Positions 17,112 to 26,001 of a stretch of DNA of 64,000 nt are shown in pieces; positions within the stretch are counted from its first letter, which is position 1; every line of letters begins with the position of its first letter. Source of the stretch: Ferruginibacter sp050611725 (GTDB taxonomy: Bacteria > Bacteroidota > Bacteroidia > Chitinophagales > Chitinophagaceae). Position numbers and translations under genes: made by a program. The stretch covers positions 1,860,001 to 1,924,000 of the forward strand of contig NZ_JBODJB010000001.1 of NCBI RefSeq assembly GCF_050611725.1. The letters are read 5' to 3'. The notes under the pieces are model-generated. The model searched no databases. It had not been told where the DNA came from and saw nothing but the letters and a program-made list of their open reading frames with translations.

Positions 17112-17558
17112 ATGAAAGTGAACCCGGTATTTAAAAGACTTTTAATAATATGGCTTTCTATATTTTTTGTTAGTCTTGCAATAACAGCTTTATATTTTCT
17201 TATAACAGATAATTTCTTTGGCGAAAGAAAAGACGATGCAGCACTTTTATACAAAGGTTTATACAAACTGGTGGGTTATATCACTGTTTGCATACTTGCA
17301 GTTTTTTCTTTGACGATCTTTTTTAATGTTAAACCAAGTGTCAGGTATAGCAGAACCTCACGTTTTGCAAGTTTTTTCTTTCCTTATTTAATGTATCTGA
17401 CATATGTAATATTATCAAGATTTTTTGTGCATGAGGATAGTCTTAAAAATATACTTTCTTACTTTCTTTTTTCACTTCCGTGGCTTTTACCATTTGCTGT
17501 TTTGCTTATAGCAGGATATGTTCATTTTAAAAAATACCTAAAAAACAAGAAAGCTTAA
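17112..17558 (+). CDS. small multi-pass membrane protein
   Basis: The 148-aa protein has four predicted membrane segments (about residues 9-32, 50-72, 86-106 and 116-138) and a lysine-rich cytoplasmic tail (KKYLKNKKA). It starts 9 bp after the GH99-like gene and is probably co-transcribed with it. No family is recognised. The 3' end is 5 bp from the convergent VOC gene. Confidence 0.6.
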   Translation: MKVNPVFKRLLIIWLSIFFVSLAITALYFLITDNFFGERKDDAALLYKGLYKLVGYITVCILAVFSLTIFFNVKPSVRYSRTSRFASFFFPYLMYLTYVILSRFFVHEDSLKNILSYFLFSLPWLLPFAVLLIAGYVHFKKYLKNKKA

Positions 17559-17563
17559 ATTAA

Positions 17564-17989
17564 TCAGGCATCAAGCAATGCCTGTATATCAAACTTTCTC
17601 ATTTTTAAAAATGCATTCATAACTCTTTGCCCTTTTTCAGGATCGGACATGAGTTTTCCCAGTGTTTTCGGAACGATCTGCCAAGACACGCCGTACTTAT
17701 CTTTCAGCCACCCACACATGCTTTCTTCACCACCATCAGCGATCAATTTGTACCAATAATGATCGATCTCTGCCTGATCTTCACAGTTCACAACAAATGA
17801 TACAGCCTCATTCGGTGTAAACTGAGGGCCGCCGTTCAGTCCCATGAATTTAAATCCGTTCAACTCAAACAAAACAACAATTGGATTTTCCGTTGTGATT
17901 TTTGAATTAGGAAAGATGGAGCCATAGAATTCTGCTGCTGCTTTGGCTTGTCCGTCAAACCAGATGCATGGATAAATTTGATCAGCCAT
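17564..17989 (-). CDS. VOC family (PhnB-like) protein
   Basis: The 141-aa product has the vicinal-oxygen-chelate fold of the PhnB / 3-demethylubiquinone-methyltransferase-like group: MADQIYPCIWFDGQAKAAAEFY at the N-terminus, FELNGFKFMGLNGG in the middle, and DKYGVSWQIVPKTLGKLM with PEKGQRVMNAFLKM near the end. These proteins are common and mostly without proven activity. It starts a minus-strand group in which the next upstream gene (DUF1801) ends 2 bp away, so the two are surely co-transcribed. Confidence 0.85.
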   Translation of the reverse strand: MADQIYPCIWFDGQAKAAAEFYGSIFPNSKITTENPIVVLFELNGFKFMGLNGGPQFTPNEAVSFVVNCEDQAEIDHYWYKLIADGGEESMCGWLKDKYGVSWQIVPKTLGKLMSDPEKGQRVMNAFLKMRKFDIQALLDA

Positions 17990-17991
17990 AA

Positions 17992-18366
17992 TTATTTCTT
18001 TTTATTTTTTAATAATGCTTTTTCGGCATTTACTTTAACAGCATGTTTAACAAGTTTCGTTATCAATCGTACAGGCACAGGTTTGTCAAAGTCAAATTGC
18101 AGGGTTGCTTTAGATGTTCTGTATGGCTCAACTTCATCCTTGAACGTATCCAGTGATTGTGGTACAAATACCGAATAGTGTTTTTTAAATCCGGCAAAAT
18201 AAGCCAACATGCCGTTGTATTTGAAAGCAGGCATGCCATAACTGATAAGTTCCGTAGCCTTTGGTGCGGCTTTGCTAATTGTTTCCCTTACTTTTTTTAA
18301 AGCAGGCTGTGCCAATATTGGTTGTTTTGAGATGTAGGTATCAATATCTTTTATTGTTGTATTCAT
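17992..18366 (-). CDS. DUF1801 / YdhG-like protein
   Basis: The 124-aa protein matches the DUF1801 group by IDTYISKQP (N-terminus), LISYGMPAFKYNGMLAYFAGFKKHYSVFVP (about residues 40-69) and a C-terminal basic tail. One member in Bacillus has been described as a frataxin-like iron chaperone, but most have no known role. It lies in a tight minus-strand cluster with VOC, an HMA-like orphan and DoxX genes, often seen together in adaptation loci. Confidence 0.85.
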   Translation of the reverse strand: MNTTIKDIDTYISKQPILAQPALKKVRETISKAAPKATELISYGMPAFKYNGMLAYFAGFKKHYSVFVPQSLDTFKDEVEPYRTSKATLQFDFDKPVPVRLITKLVKHAVKVNAEKALLKNKKK

Positions 18367-18376
18367 ATGAATTATT

Positions 18377-18586
18377 TTAGATCAATACTTCTGCATTAAA
18401 TCCATGTTCGTTCAGTACTGCAATGATCGAATGTTGAGCAATATGCTCGGCTTCTATTCTCAAAATTTTGTCACAATCCTCCAGATCAAAATTGATCTTA
18501 CTGCCGGGGAAATGCGACAATAATTGTTTGATCAGTATTTCAGATTGATCAACTCTGTTGACATTTGTTTTAAATACCTCTACCAT
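18377..18586 (-). CDS. small HMA-like ferredoxin-fold protein without metal cysteines
   Basis: This 69-aa product has the beta-alpha-beta-beta-alpha-beta spacing of HMA domains (VEVFKTNV, ILIKQLLSHFPGSKINFDLEDCDKILRIEA, ALNEHGFNAEVLI-like end), but the CxxC metal motif is replaced by NRVDQ. Binding of soft metal is therefore unlikely. It is close-packed between DUF1801 and DoxX genes (10 and 3 bp gaps), which supports it being a real gene. Confidence 0.65.
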   Translation of the reverse strand: MVEVFKTNVNRVDQSEILIKQLLSHFPGSKINFDLEDCDKILRIEAEHIAQHSIIAVLNEHGFNAEVLI

Positions 18587-18589
18587 TAT

Positions 18590-18976
18590 TTATTTGGTTT
18601 CGAAATATAAAGCTTTGTTCAGTTTGTGATAAAAATAATAGGATAGTATACCCGGTACTATCCAGATCAACATCGTCAACATCATTGGATCAAAACCACC
18701 TATAGCTATTCCGGAATAAACTGCGGCGAACAGATCAAAAAATAATCCGGCATAAGCCCATTCTTTAATTCTCGGGAAACCCGGTATAAGTATGGCAATC
18801 ACGCCCAAAACCTTGGCAATGCCTGTAAACCGGATGAAGTAATTTGGATAGCCAAGATAGTCTCCAAAAATCTTGATGCTCTCTTCATTTAATACAATAC
18901 TTCCATAAGAGGAAAATACCATTAATGCTGAAAATAAAATGGTGAAGATCCAATAAAGTAGCTTGGTTTTTTTCAT
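18590..18976 (-). CDS. DoxX family membrane protein
   Basis: The 128-aa protein has four membrane segments and the DoxX-like pattern: KLLYWIFTILFSALMVFSS at the start, YFIRFTGIAKVLGVIAILIPGFPRIKEWAYAGLFFDL in the middle. DoxX-like proteins are linked to redox or oxidative-stress functions in several bacteria, but this branch is uncharacterised. It belongs to the minus-strand cluster running from 19409 to 17564. Confidence 0.85.
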   Translation of the reverse strand: MKKTKLLYWIFTILFSALMVFSSYGSIVLNEESIKIFGDYLGYPNYFIRFTGIAKVLGVIAILIPGFPRIKEWAYAGLFFDLFAAVYSGIAIGGFDPMMLTMLIWIVPGILSYYFYHKLNKALYFETK

Positions 18977-18998
18977 GTTTATGTTTTTGATTAAAGAT

Positions 18999-19409
18999 TT
19001 AGCTTGATAAACGTACCATACATCTTACATCCTTATCGCTCAGATACCATTCCACACAACAGCCATTAGGGTCAATATCTGGCTGTGATATTAATTTCTG
19101 AAATGCAGTACCTATAGCCGGAATATTTTGCATAAAATCGTTTATCAATATACAGTTATATTTCCCTTTTTTGACAATGAACTTCTCTAGATCGTGTTTG
19201 CTTAATTCGCCTGAAATTAATTCGTTGGCCGCTGCTTTGTAAATGATGCTGCCAGGTTTTTCAGGATATGAGATGCCGAAATATTTTCTGTCGGTTGTAT
19301 ATGGAATAAGCGCATGCAATGCTTGGTGTGCCTCCAAGACTCCGTCAGGAAAGGATTTGGCCGTAATGCAATATACTTCAATGTCAGTTTCTAAATTGAA
19401 AATGGTCAT
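18999..19409 (-). CDS. GyrI-like effector-binding domain protein (putative)
   Basis: The 136-aa cytoplasmic protein has features of stand-alone GyrI/AraC-effector-binding folds: VYCITAKSFPDGVLEAHQALHALI, YFGISYPEKPGSIIYKAAAN, KFIVKKGKYNCILINDFMQ and an end with CCVEWYLSDKDVRCMVRL. It lacks a DNA-binding domain. It is the first gene of the cluster that diverges from the GlxA-type regulator, so it is probably under that regulator's control. A TATGTTTG -7 box lies at 19435-19428 on its strand. Confidence 0.6.
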   Translation of the reverse strand: MTIFNLETDIEVYCITAKSFPDGVLEAHQALHALIPYTTDRKYFGISYPEKPGSIIYKAAANELISGELSKHDLEKFIVKKGKYNCILINDFMQNIPAIGTAFQKLISQPDIDPNGCCVEWYLSDKDVRCMVRLSS

Positions 19410-19427
19410 ACGATAAATTTTCTACTG

Positions 19428-19514
19428 CAAACATAAGTGTAAATTCAAAAAACAGTTATATGCAAAAACGACAAACTAACGGGTTGATTGCGACAATGTT
19501 TTTATTTAGCTTTG
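19428..19514. promoter_or_regulatory. divergent promoter region with paired CGACAA sites
   Basis: For the minus strand, TATGTTTG reads at 19435-19428. For the plus strand, GTTG (19483-19486), a 20-bp spacer and TAGCTTTG (19507-19514) form a good Bacteroidota promoter. Its start point would fall at the GlxA ATG (19519), predicting a leaderless mRNA. Two direct CGACAA copies at 19469-19474 and 19491-19496 are 22 bp apart (two helical turns) and bracket the -33 element, as AraC-type half-sites would. Confidence 0.55.
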
Positions 19515-19518
19515 CAGG

Positions 19519-20481
19519 ATGAAAAATATATCCATTTTGATTTTAGAAACTTCGGTGCCTGCGGCTATTGTTGATCCAAGGTATATGTTTACAGCAATTA
19601 ATGAGTTTTATAAAAGCGCCGGTCATCAGCCGTTTTTTAATGTGAATCTTGTTGGCGTCACTAAAGAAGTGAAATTGTTAGATGGAACAATTACAGTACA
19701 TCCTGATTTATTGTTGAAGCAAGTGAAGAAGACCGATCTGATCCTTGTTCCTGCCATCAGTGGTAATGTAAATGAAGCATTAAAGAAGAACGCGGCTGTC
19801 ATTCCATGGATCGTAGAACAGCATAGAAAAGGAGCAGAGGTTGCAAGTTTGTGTATTGGTGCTTTTGTGTTGGCAGCTACAGGGTTATTAAATGGCAAAT
19901 CATGTTCAACTCACTGGTTATTTGCAAACGATTTCAGAGATATGTTTCCTGAAGTACAGTTGGTAGAAGATAAAATTATCACAGATCAGAATGGTTTGTA
20001 TTCAAGTGGCGGTGCAACATCTTATTGGAATTTATTATTGTATCTGGTAGAAAAATATACAACAAGACAAATGGCCATCACTGCTTCTAAATTTTTTCTG
20101 TTAGATATGGAACGTGAAAGTCAGATGCCTTTTGTGATGTTCAAAGGACAAAAGGATCATGAGGATTTTCAAATTGTAAAAGCACAGGAATTTATAGAAA
20201 AGCATTATCAATCTAAATTAACGGTAGATGAATTGGCCAATAAATTCGGCATTGGCAGGAGGACCTTTGAAAGACGATTTAAAAAAGCTACAGCCAATAC
20301 AGTCATCGAATACATGCAAAGGGTAAAAATTGAAGCTGCTAAAAAACAATTGGAACGTGGTAGAAAGACAGTGAATGAAGTGATGTACGATGTTGGATAT
20401 ACCGATGCAAAAGCTTTCAGGGATGTGTTTAAAAAAGTAGCGGGTATGTCGCCGGTAGATTACAGAAATAAATACAATTAA
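19519..20481 (+). CDS. GlxA family AraC-type transcriptional regulator
   Basis: The 320-aa regulator has an N-terminal DJ-1/PfpI-like domain (about residues 3-185) with the nucleophile elbow SLCIGAFVLAATGLLNGKSCSTHW. The C-terminal AraC double helix-turn-helix (about 220-318) carries LTVDELANKFGIGRRTFERRFKKAT and VMYDVGYTDAKAFRDVFKKVAGMSPVDYR. GlxA-type proteins sense small metabolites or stress and activate nearby genes. The divergent cluster (19409 to 17564) is the likely target. Translation probably begins at or near the 5' end of the mRNA (see the divergent promoter entry). Confidence 0.93.
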   Translation: MKNISILILETSVPAAIVDPRYMFTAINEFYKSAGHQPFFNVNLVGVTKEVKLLDGTITVHPDLLLKQVKKTDLILVPAISGNVNEALKKNAAVIPWIVEQHRKGAEVASLCIGAFVLAATGLLNGKSCSTHWLFANDFRDMFPEVQLVEDKIITDQNGLYSSGGATSYWNLLLYLVEKYTTRQMAITASKFFLLDMERESQMPFVMFKGQKDHEDFQIVKAQEFIEKHYQSKLTVDELANKFGIGRRTFERRFKKATANTVIEYMQRVKIEAAKKQLERGRKTVNEVMYDVGYTDAKAFRDVFKKVAGMSPVDYRNKYN

Positions 20482-20544
20482 TAAAATACCCACTTAGCGG
20501 TATTGTAATATTTCAGTTACTGTAGTTTATTTACATAAAAAAAT

Positions 20545-20889
20545 ATGAGATATTTATTACTGTTTTTTCTTATCCTGTCATCAGTAACTCAGGCTCAGCT
20601 AACCCAAAAGCAATTGGATGACTTAAAAGAAAATTCTAAAAGATTAGATAGCATAACGGCGAAAACGAACGAGTCGATCAATAATAGTATTCGCAGAATG
20701 GACTCGTTGACCAGAGCACAATCTCAAAAACAGATGGATCGTAACCTGGAAGCATTTATGGCTGTTCAGAAAGAAAATCAACGTAAGGCCAAGCAAGGGG
20801 CATTCATCCGCATTGGAATAGGCATTTTACTCCTTGTTGTATTGATCATAGGTTTAAGACGTAAGAAAAAGCAACAAGATATCTCATAA
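20545..20889 (+). CDS. hypothetical coiled-coil protein with signal and C-terminal anchor
   Basis: The 114-aa product has a signal peptide (MRYLLLFFLILSSVTQAQ), a heptad-rich helical stretch (about residues 20-80, rich in Lys, Asn, Ser and Arg), one membrane segment (about 87-104, IGIGILLLVVLIIGL) and a short basic tail (RRKKKQQDIS). It would place a helical domain outside the inner membrane. No family is recognised. Its last 6 bp overlap the convergent YfcC gene. Confidence 0.6.
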   Translation: MRYLLLFFLILSSVTQAQLTQKQLDDLKENSKRLDSITAKTNESINNSIRRMDSLTRAQSQKQMDRNLEAFMAVQKENQRKAKQGAFIRIGIGILLLVVLIIGLRRKKKQQDIS

Positions 20890-22380
20890 ATGAATACCGA
20901 TGATCAGCGCTGCAATACAAAGTATTGTGATCAAAATCAGTAGTGGGGTTATAAATTTCATCCATGTTTTCAAGCTTACATTCACCATTGCAATTGCCGG
21001 GAGCACAAGTCCTGTTGGCGCAATGAATGACATCAGGCACATACCATACATATATGAGTTTACGATCTCTCTTCCCGGAATATTAACAATGATGGCTAAT
21101 GCACCAATAATGGGCATTGTGAGCACTGCCATACCCGAAGATGATTGTATGAATAGCGAAAAGACAAAATAAAACAACATTAATAAAAGAATAAAGAGTG
21201 TAGGCGACATGCCCTGCACAATGCCGGCGGTGTAAAAAATAATTGAATCACTTACATGGCCATCATTCAATACAACAGAAACACCTCTTGAAATACCAAC
21301 TAAAAAAGCTACTGAGAGTAAACTTGCCGCTCCTTTAATAAACTCACTTACAAATACTTTTTCATTTACTCTATTTATAATAGCAATCAAAATAGATGAT
21401 GCTACAAACAAAGCAGACATTTCAACTGCCCACCATTTTAAAAATACTACACCGGCAATCATGCCGAGAAAAGTGAGTATATATATCAGTAACGATAGTT
21501 TTGTTTTCCAGCCTAATGAAGAAGCGATCTCATTATTTATATTTATATCGTAGGGAGGCTTTACAATACCATCAATTTTGTAAACTAATGAAGCCGTTGG
21601 ATCTTTCTTTATTTTAGCGGCATATCGCAAAATGTACCATATCAGCAATGCGGTGATAATGGCCCAGAATATCAACCTTGCTGTTAGGCCATCCATCCAG
21701 TTAATGCCGGCAGCATTTGATGCAATGATAACAGAGAATGGATTAGAAAAAGCGGCGATCGGCCCCATAGATGTACCACCGAAAATAATGGCCAGTGGGA
21801 TCAGGAGGTCGTAGCCGGCTGCAATAAAGAGTGGAACAAGAATAGGATAGAAAACCAGTGATTCTTCGGCCATGCCATAAGAGGCCCCAAAGAAGGAGAA
21901 CATAATAGTAAGAATGACGATCAGCCAGGATTCACGTCCTTTCATCTTATACGAAACCCATGTAATGCCTTTTACCATTGCTCCGGTTTCATTAAATACA
22001 TACATGAATCCACCGATGATGAGAATAAATAAAATGATATCGATGCTTTCAATGATCCCCTTTACAGGAGCCTGAAGAATGCTAATAAAGCCTTGTGGGT
22101 TTTTGGGCTGGCTCTTGTATGTATTAGGAACTGATACTGCTTTATGTATATCTCCATTAGCAAATTTTTCTACGTCAATATGAATACCCAGACTGTCCAA
22201 TGTCTTTTGTGTGAGTGGCAACTTCGTTTCACCTGAGTCGTTAGTAATACTAAAACTACCCTCATTGACTGATAGTTTGCTGTATTCCCCTGCCGGTAAA
22301 AACCAAGTGCTGACCGCTGCAAGAATAATAACGATCATCAATATGGTTATAGGGCTGGGTAACGTTCTTTTTTTAGTCAT
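20884..22380 (-). CDS. YfcC family C4-dicarboxylate/amino-acid carrier-like permease
   Basis: The 498-aa integral membrane protein has about 12 segments and matches the YfcC/DcuC-like group: LPSPITILMIVIILAAVSTWFLPAGEY at the N-terminus, FYPILVPLFIAAGYDLLIPLAIIFGGTSMGPIAAFSNPFSV in the middle and LFIQSSSGMAVLTMPIIGALA near the end. Family members are thought to move dicarboxylates or peptides/amino acids, but substrates are mostly unproven. Several C4-metabolism enzymes (sucC, PEP carboxylase) are in the window but not in the same operon. A 76-aa membrane protein gene lies just upstream. Confidence 0.88.
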   Translation of the reverse strand: MTKKRTLPSPITILMIVIILAAVSTWFLPAGEYSKLSVNEGSFSITNDSGETKLPLTQKTLDSLGIHIDVEKFANGDIHKAVSVPNTYKSQPKNPQGFISILQAPVKGIIESIDIILFILIIGGFMYVFNETGAMVKGITWVSYKMKGRESWLIVILTIMFSFFGASYGMAEESLVFYPILVPLFIAAGYDLLIPLAIIFGGTSMGPIAAFSNPFSVIIASNAAGINWMDGLTARLIFWAIITALLIWYILRYAAKIKKDPTASLVYKIDGIVKPPYDININNEIASSLGWKTKLSLLIYILTFLGMIAGVVFLKWWAVEMSALFVASSILIAIINRVNEKVFVSEFIKGAASLLSVAFLVGISRGVSVVLNDGHVSDSIIFYTAGIVQGMSPTLFILLLMLFYFVFSLFIQSSSGMAVLTMPIIGALAIIVNIPGREIVNSYMYGMCLMSFIAPTGLVLPAIAMVNVSLKTWMKFITPLLILITILCIAALIIGIHL

Positions 22381-22463
22381 TGTGTTAGTTTACAATATTT
22401 ATTAATTTTCGCCGAAATCGGTCTGACGATCCCCGTCTGATTGCGGCAGAAATACTGTTGCAT

Positions 22464-22694
22464 TTATTTCCGCCATTTACTTATTCCTAAATAACATATT
22501 GTGATACCTATTAATGCAAAAATGATTGTTGAAGGAGTTTTGCCTATTGTATTGATCAAGCTGTTCAGGTCTTCCAGCCTTGATGAGTCTGTATTGCCAA
22601 CAGGCTTATACACTGCAAAAATAAACCAGGCAAAAGCCAATACGATCAATCCGCAAAATAGTATGATCACTGCTTCCAATCTTTTATTTTTCAT
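22464..22694 (-). CDS. small two-segment membrane protein
   Basis: The 76-aa product has two membrane segments (about residues 7-29 and 53-70) separated by a polar loop. It is basic at both ends (MKNKR, KWRK). It lies 83 bp upstream of the YfcC gene on the same strand and may be co-transcribed. No family is recognised. Confidence 0.55.
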   Translation of the reverse strand: MKNKRLEAVIILFCGLIVLAFAWFIFAVYKPVGNTDSSRLEDLNSLINTIGKTPSTIIFALIGITICYLGISKWRK

Positions 22695-22743
22695 CAGTCG
22701 GCTTTTTAAAATAAGATTCTAAAAGTAGCCAAAAAGATTTGCA

Positions 22744-22773
22744 TAAAAAAAGTCAGGTATTTTGTACCTGACT
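22744..22773 (-). terminator. intrinsic terminator of the PEP carboxylase gene
   Basis: On the minus strand AGTCAGGTA pairs with TACCTGACT around a 5-nt loop and is followed by a T-run. It lies 24 bp after the ppc stop. Confidence 0.85.
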
Positions 22774-22796
22774 CGATGGTTATGATAAGTAATTTC

Positions 22797-25382
22797 TTAC
22801 GCAGAGTTTCTACCGGCATTGATGATGCCAAAAGAAGAACGCATTACCAGCTTTTCATACGTTGGTTTCAGCGGTGAGTTGTGAATGAGCTGATCATCCA
22901 ATTCTCTGATATTATTGATGGCGTATTGTTGTATCGTCAATATCGGCATTACAATTCGTTCTCTCATATTGATCGATAAATTATCAACAGGAAAATCTCC
23001 CATCAATTCTTTTTTGCCGGATAATTTCAGTACATACTTTTGTGTAAGTAAAAACTCTTCGTATATGCTGGTCCATAACTCTCCGTATTTAGGATCTTTA
23101 GCCAGATAAGCTGTTAAAGGGAAGAAGCATTTCTTCATTGCCATTTCGCAGTTATCCATTAATGTTTTGAAGTATAGTGAATCTTTATAGAGCTCTTTCA
23201 AGTCTTTGAATTTGCCGTTCTTCTCCATTATTTGTAACGCAGTACCAACGCCGAAATAGCCTGTTACATTCTGTTTCAACTGAGCCCAGGCACCAACATA
23301 AGGAATGGCACGAAGATCTTTCAAGGTTAGTTTGGCAGATACATTCCTTTTAGCAGGGCGGCTGCCGATATTTGTTTCGCTGTAAAATTTAAGCGGACTA
23401 ACCTGCGACAGATAATCTGCAAAATATGGATGACTTTTCAATGAAACATATTTATCAAAACTTTCATCTGCCAGTTCCTGCAACAGTTTCTCCTGTTTCT
23501 TTTCCATCGTTTTATGACGACTGTTGAAAAGTTCATTAGAGATACCGGCATGTAATAATTTTTCAAGATTGTATTGTGCAGCATCAATAGTACCAAAAGT
23601 AGAACTGATCGTTTGTCCTTGTACCGTTAGTTGAATTTCTTTGCTGGCAATATTATTACCCATGGATGCATAGAAATTATGTGTTTTACCACCGCCTCTG
23701 GATGGAGGGCCACCACGACCATCAAAAAATACTACATCAATTTCATATTTTCTGGAGACAGCAGTAAGTTGTTCTTTTGCTTTGTAGATACCCCAGTTGG
23801 CCATAAAGTAACCACCGTCCTTAGTGCCGTCACTGAATCCAAGCATGATGGTTTGACGATTCCCTCTTTGTTTAAGGTGTTTGGCATATACTTTATTCGA
23901 ATACAATGTTTCCATAATGCTTGCTGCATTCTGAAGGTCATCTACTGTTTCAAACAAAGGGATAATATCTGCAGTAATTTCTTTTTTATCCCAACCACAA
24001 AGCAGGAATAAGCCGTATACTTCGAATACGTTCAATGCTGTATTAGTCTGACTGATGATATACCTATGACAGCCCAATTCACCATTGGTGTCCTGTATTT
24101 GTTTGATCGCTTTAATAGAGTCGATCGTATCTTTTGCTATTGCTGAATCAAATTGTACCTCTTTTGCAATAGGCTCTTTAATGTTTGTAAGTAAAGTGAT
24201 TTTTTTCTCATCGCTTAAACTTGCATAATCTTTCGGTAGCAGGTTTGTTTTAGCTGCAATGCTTTCCAAAACAATATTATGTTGTGAACTTTCCTGTCTA
24301 ATATCAAGTGATGCAAAATGTAAACCGAAAACATTTACTTTATTGATCAAGCTATCAATCAGGTGAAGGAATAAACCATTGGTTTCATATATGATCGTTT
24401 CCTTAACCTTGGTCAATCGTTCAATAATGTACTCTTTTGTAATTGGAGTGCGCTTACCCGGAATGAAAATATTTTTATACAGTTCATTTTCCAATTCCAC
24501 CAATTGCGCTTCAACACCTTTGAAAGTAAGTCTGCGTTTAAGTCTGCGTATCTCCAGATAATAGCATTTGATAATGCCGCCTCTTAACGCATCGGCCACC
24601 TGAAGGGTAGTAGCAGCATTCACAAATGGGTTGCCGTCTCTGTCTCCACCCGGCCAAAAACCCATATTGATGATCGGATTTTTTTCATCTACAGCATTTG
24701 GAAACTGGTTCTTTAAAAAAGAAATGATCTTGCCGGAGGCAGAATAGAAAACGTTTTCTAAAAACCATATCAGGCTGATTGCCTCGTCGTAAGGCGTAGG
24801 TTTTTGTTTTTTAAAGAAAGGAGTTTTACCTAACTGCTGTAAGTAAGTATTTACTAAAAGTGTATCGTTGTCTTTTAATGCCTTTGCAAGGTCATGTATA
24901 ATACCCAACACCGAATCAGGATAAAACTGGGTAGGGTGTGCCGTTAGTACAAGCCTTACAGCAAAGTCTTTTAATTTAGCAGTAAGTTCTTCTTCTTTAC
25001 CGTATTGCAAAATTTCGCTTTCAAGATGTTTTAAAGTGCCAACACCACCTGTATCGTTTACATCCTTAAATGCAGAATCTTCCAATGCATCAAATAGTAC
25101 AATTTGTCTTTCGGCAAACTGAATGAAACGAAAGAGCAGATCCAACTTTTCTTTAGGATCCGTAAAAGTGGTATGTTTATTAAAGAAATCTTCAATAATT
25201 TCTGCCGGGCTCTTTTTATTTTTATAGCCTTCCTCACACATGTTCAACAACAACGACAGAAGAATACCCGTTTTTTCGATACGGTGAAACGGCAACGCAG
25301 TAAACAAACTATTGTACAGCTGAAATTTAATGCCTACGGCATTTTTAAATTGCTGCAAACCACGTGAAGACTCAACACTCAT
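22797..25382 (-). CDS. ppc: phosphoenolpyruvate carboxylase
   Basis: PEP carboxylase adds bicarbonate to PEP to form oxaloacetate and refills the TCA cycle. The 861-aa length is normal. The catalytic His lies in LTAHPTQ (H149), where most enzymes have TAHPTE. GGDRDGNPFV (about 245-254), the GFSDGTKDGGYFMA segment, the DGRGGPPSRGGG loop and the QGQTISSTFG active-site arginine region are all intact. The C-terminus ends INAGRNSA where canonical enzymes end with NTG. Both small deviations are typical of the shorter bacterial branch. A TACGTTTG box (25428-25421, minus) lies 39 bp upstream. Monocistronic, with its own terminator. Confidence 0.95.
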   Translation of the reverse strand: MSVESSRGLQQFKNAVGIKFQLYNSLFTALPFHRIEKTGILLSLLLNMCEEGYKNKKSPAEIIEDFFNKHTTFTDPKEKLDLLFRFIQFAERQIVLFDALEDSAFKDVNDTGGVGTLKHLESEILQYGKEEELTAKLKDFAVRLVLTAHPTQFYPDSVLGIIHDLAKALKDNDTLLVNTYLQQLGKTPFFKKQKPTPYDEAISLIWFLENVFYSASGKIISFLKNQFPNAVDEKNPIINMGFWPGGDRDGNPFVNAATTLQVADALRGGIIKCYYLEIRRLKRRLTFKGVEAQLVELENELYKNIFIPGKRTPITKEYIIERLTKVKETIIYETNGLFLHLIDSLINKVNVFGLHFASLDIRQESSQHNIVLESIAAKTNLLPKDYASLSDEKKITLLTNIKEPIAKEVQFDSAIAKDTIDSIKAIKQIQDTNGELGCHRYIISQTNTALNVFEVYGLFLLCGWDKKEITADIIPLFETVDDLQNAASIMETLYSNKVYAKHLKQRGNRQTIMLGFSDGTKDGGYFMANWGIYKAKEQLTAVSRKYEIDVVFFDGRGGPPSRGGGKTHNFYASMGNNIASKEIQLTVQGQTISSTFGTIDAAQYNLEKLLHAGISNELFNSRHKTMEKKQEKLLQELADESFDKYVSLKSHPYFADYLSQVSPLKFYSETNIGSRPAKRNVSAKLTLKDLRAIPYVGAWAQLKQNVTGYFGVGTALQIMEKNGKFKDLKELYKDSLYFKTLMDNCEMAMKKCFFPLTAYLAKDPKYGELWTSIYEEFLLTQKYVLKLSGKKELMGDFPVDNLSINMRERIVMPILTIQQYAINNIRELDDQLIHNSPLKPTYEKLVMRSSFGIINAGRNSA

Positions 25383-25420
25383 ATTAAAAATTATTAAGAT
25401 AAATAGAAATTATGGCCCAG

Positions 25421-25428
25421 CAAACGTA
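25421..25428 (-). promoter_or_regulatory. candidate -7 box (TACGTTTG) for ppc
   Basis: An exact TAnnTTTG match on the minus strand, 39 bp before the ppc start. No -33 element at the expected spacing. The remaining intergenic bases to 25603 hold only weak inverted repeats (CCCTAT / ATAGGG, GGTG / CACC). Confidence 0.4.
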
Positions 25429-25603
25429 TTCAGGGGTGAAATTACTTTAAAAATTTGAAATAATTAATGTTGAACACGTACAATTGTACAAATCCAGGCA
25501 TTGAGCCCTATTTTACGCTACAAGTCCTCACCCGCCATTGACCACATCCGGGCTTTCCGCTTCAATAGGGTGTAAGGCTTCGGTGGTGAATCACCTTCAG
25601 CAT

Positions 25604-25984
25604 TTATTTATTGAATCTGTAAAAGATATAGGGGGCAATGGTGGTCCAGATAGGAATCAATATCCAGATACGACCCTTTAAGATATTATAGTCTGCCAGT
25701 AGTGAAGATATTTTATTACCACGGGCAAGTCCGAATCCAAATTCAAAACACAAAGTGAGCAAGAGCCATAATAGGCCAATTAAAATTGATTGTACAGCTG
25801 ATTGCGGAGGCAATTTTTTTACGATAAAATGCACATAAAAAGCAAAAAGAACAATCAGAGAAATTGTTGATATTTGATGTGCCAGTAATTCGCCTGTATA
25901 TTTTTTATACCATAAGTCTCTAAATGCCCCATTGAAGATGGCAATGAGCAACATAGGAAACCAACATAGAAAATATTTGAACAT
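25604..25984 (-). CDS. hypothetical multi-pass membrane protein
   Basis: The 126-aa protein has four membrane segments (about residues 3-22, 40-56, 68-88 and 104-122). The motifs NGAFRDLWYKKY after the first segment and FEFGFGLARGNK after the third are distinctive, and similar uncharacterised proteins are widespread in Bacteroidota. It starts 17 bp after the SRPBCC gene and is probably in the same transcript. Confidence 0.65.
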   Translation of the reverse strand: MFKYFLCWFPMLLIAIFNGAFRDLWYKKYTGELLAHQISTISLIVLFAFYVHFIVKKLPPQSAVQSILIGLLWLLLTLCFEFGFGLARGNKISSLLADYNILKGRIWILIPIWTTIAPYIFYRFNK

Positions 25985-26001
25985 GGTTGTTTGTTTTGAA
26001 C

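Noticed and set aside
25430..25603. Possible small gene or remnant upstream of ppc
   Set aside because: Only weak inverted repeats are seen; no frame with start, stop and protein-like content.
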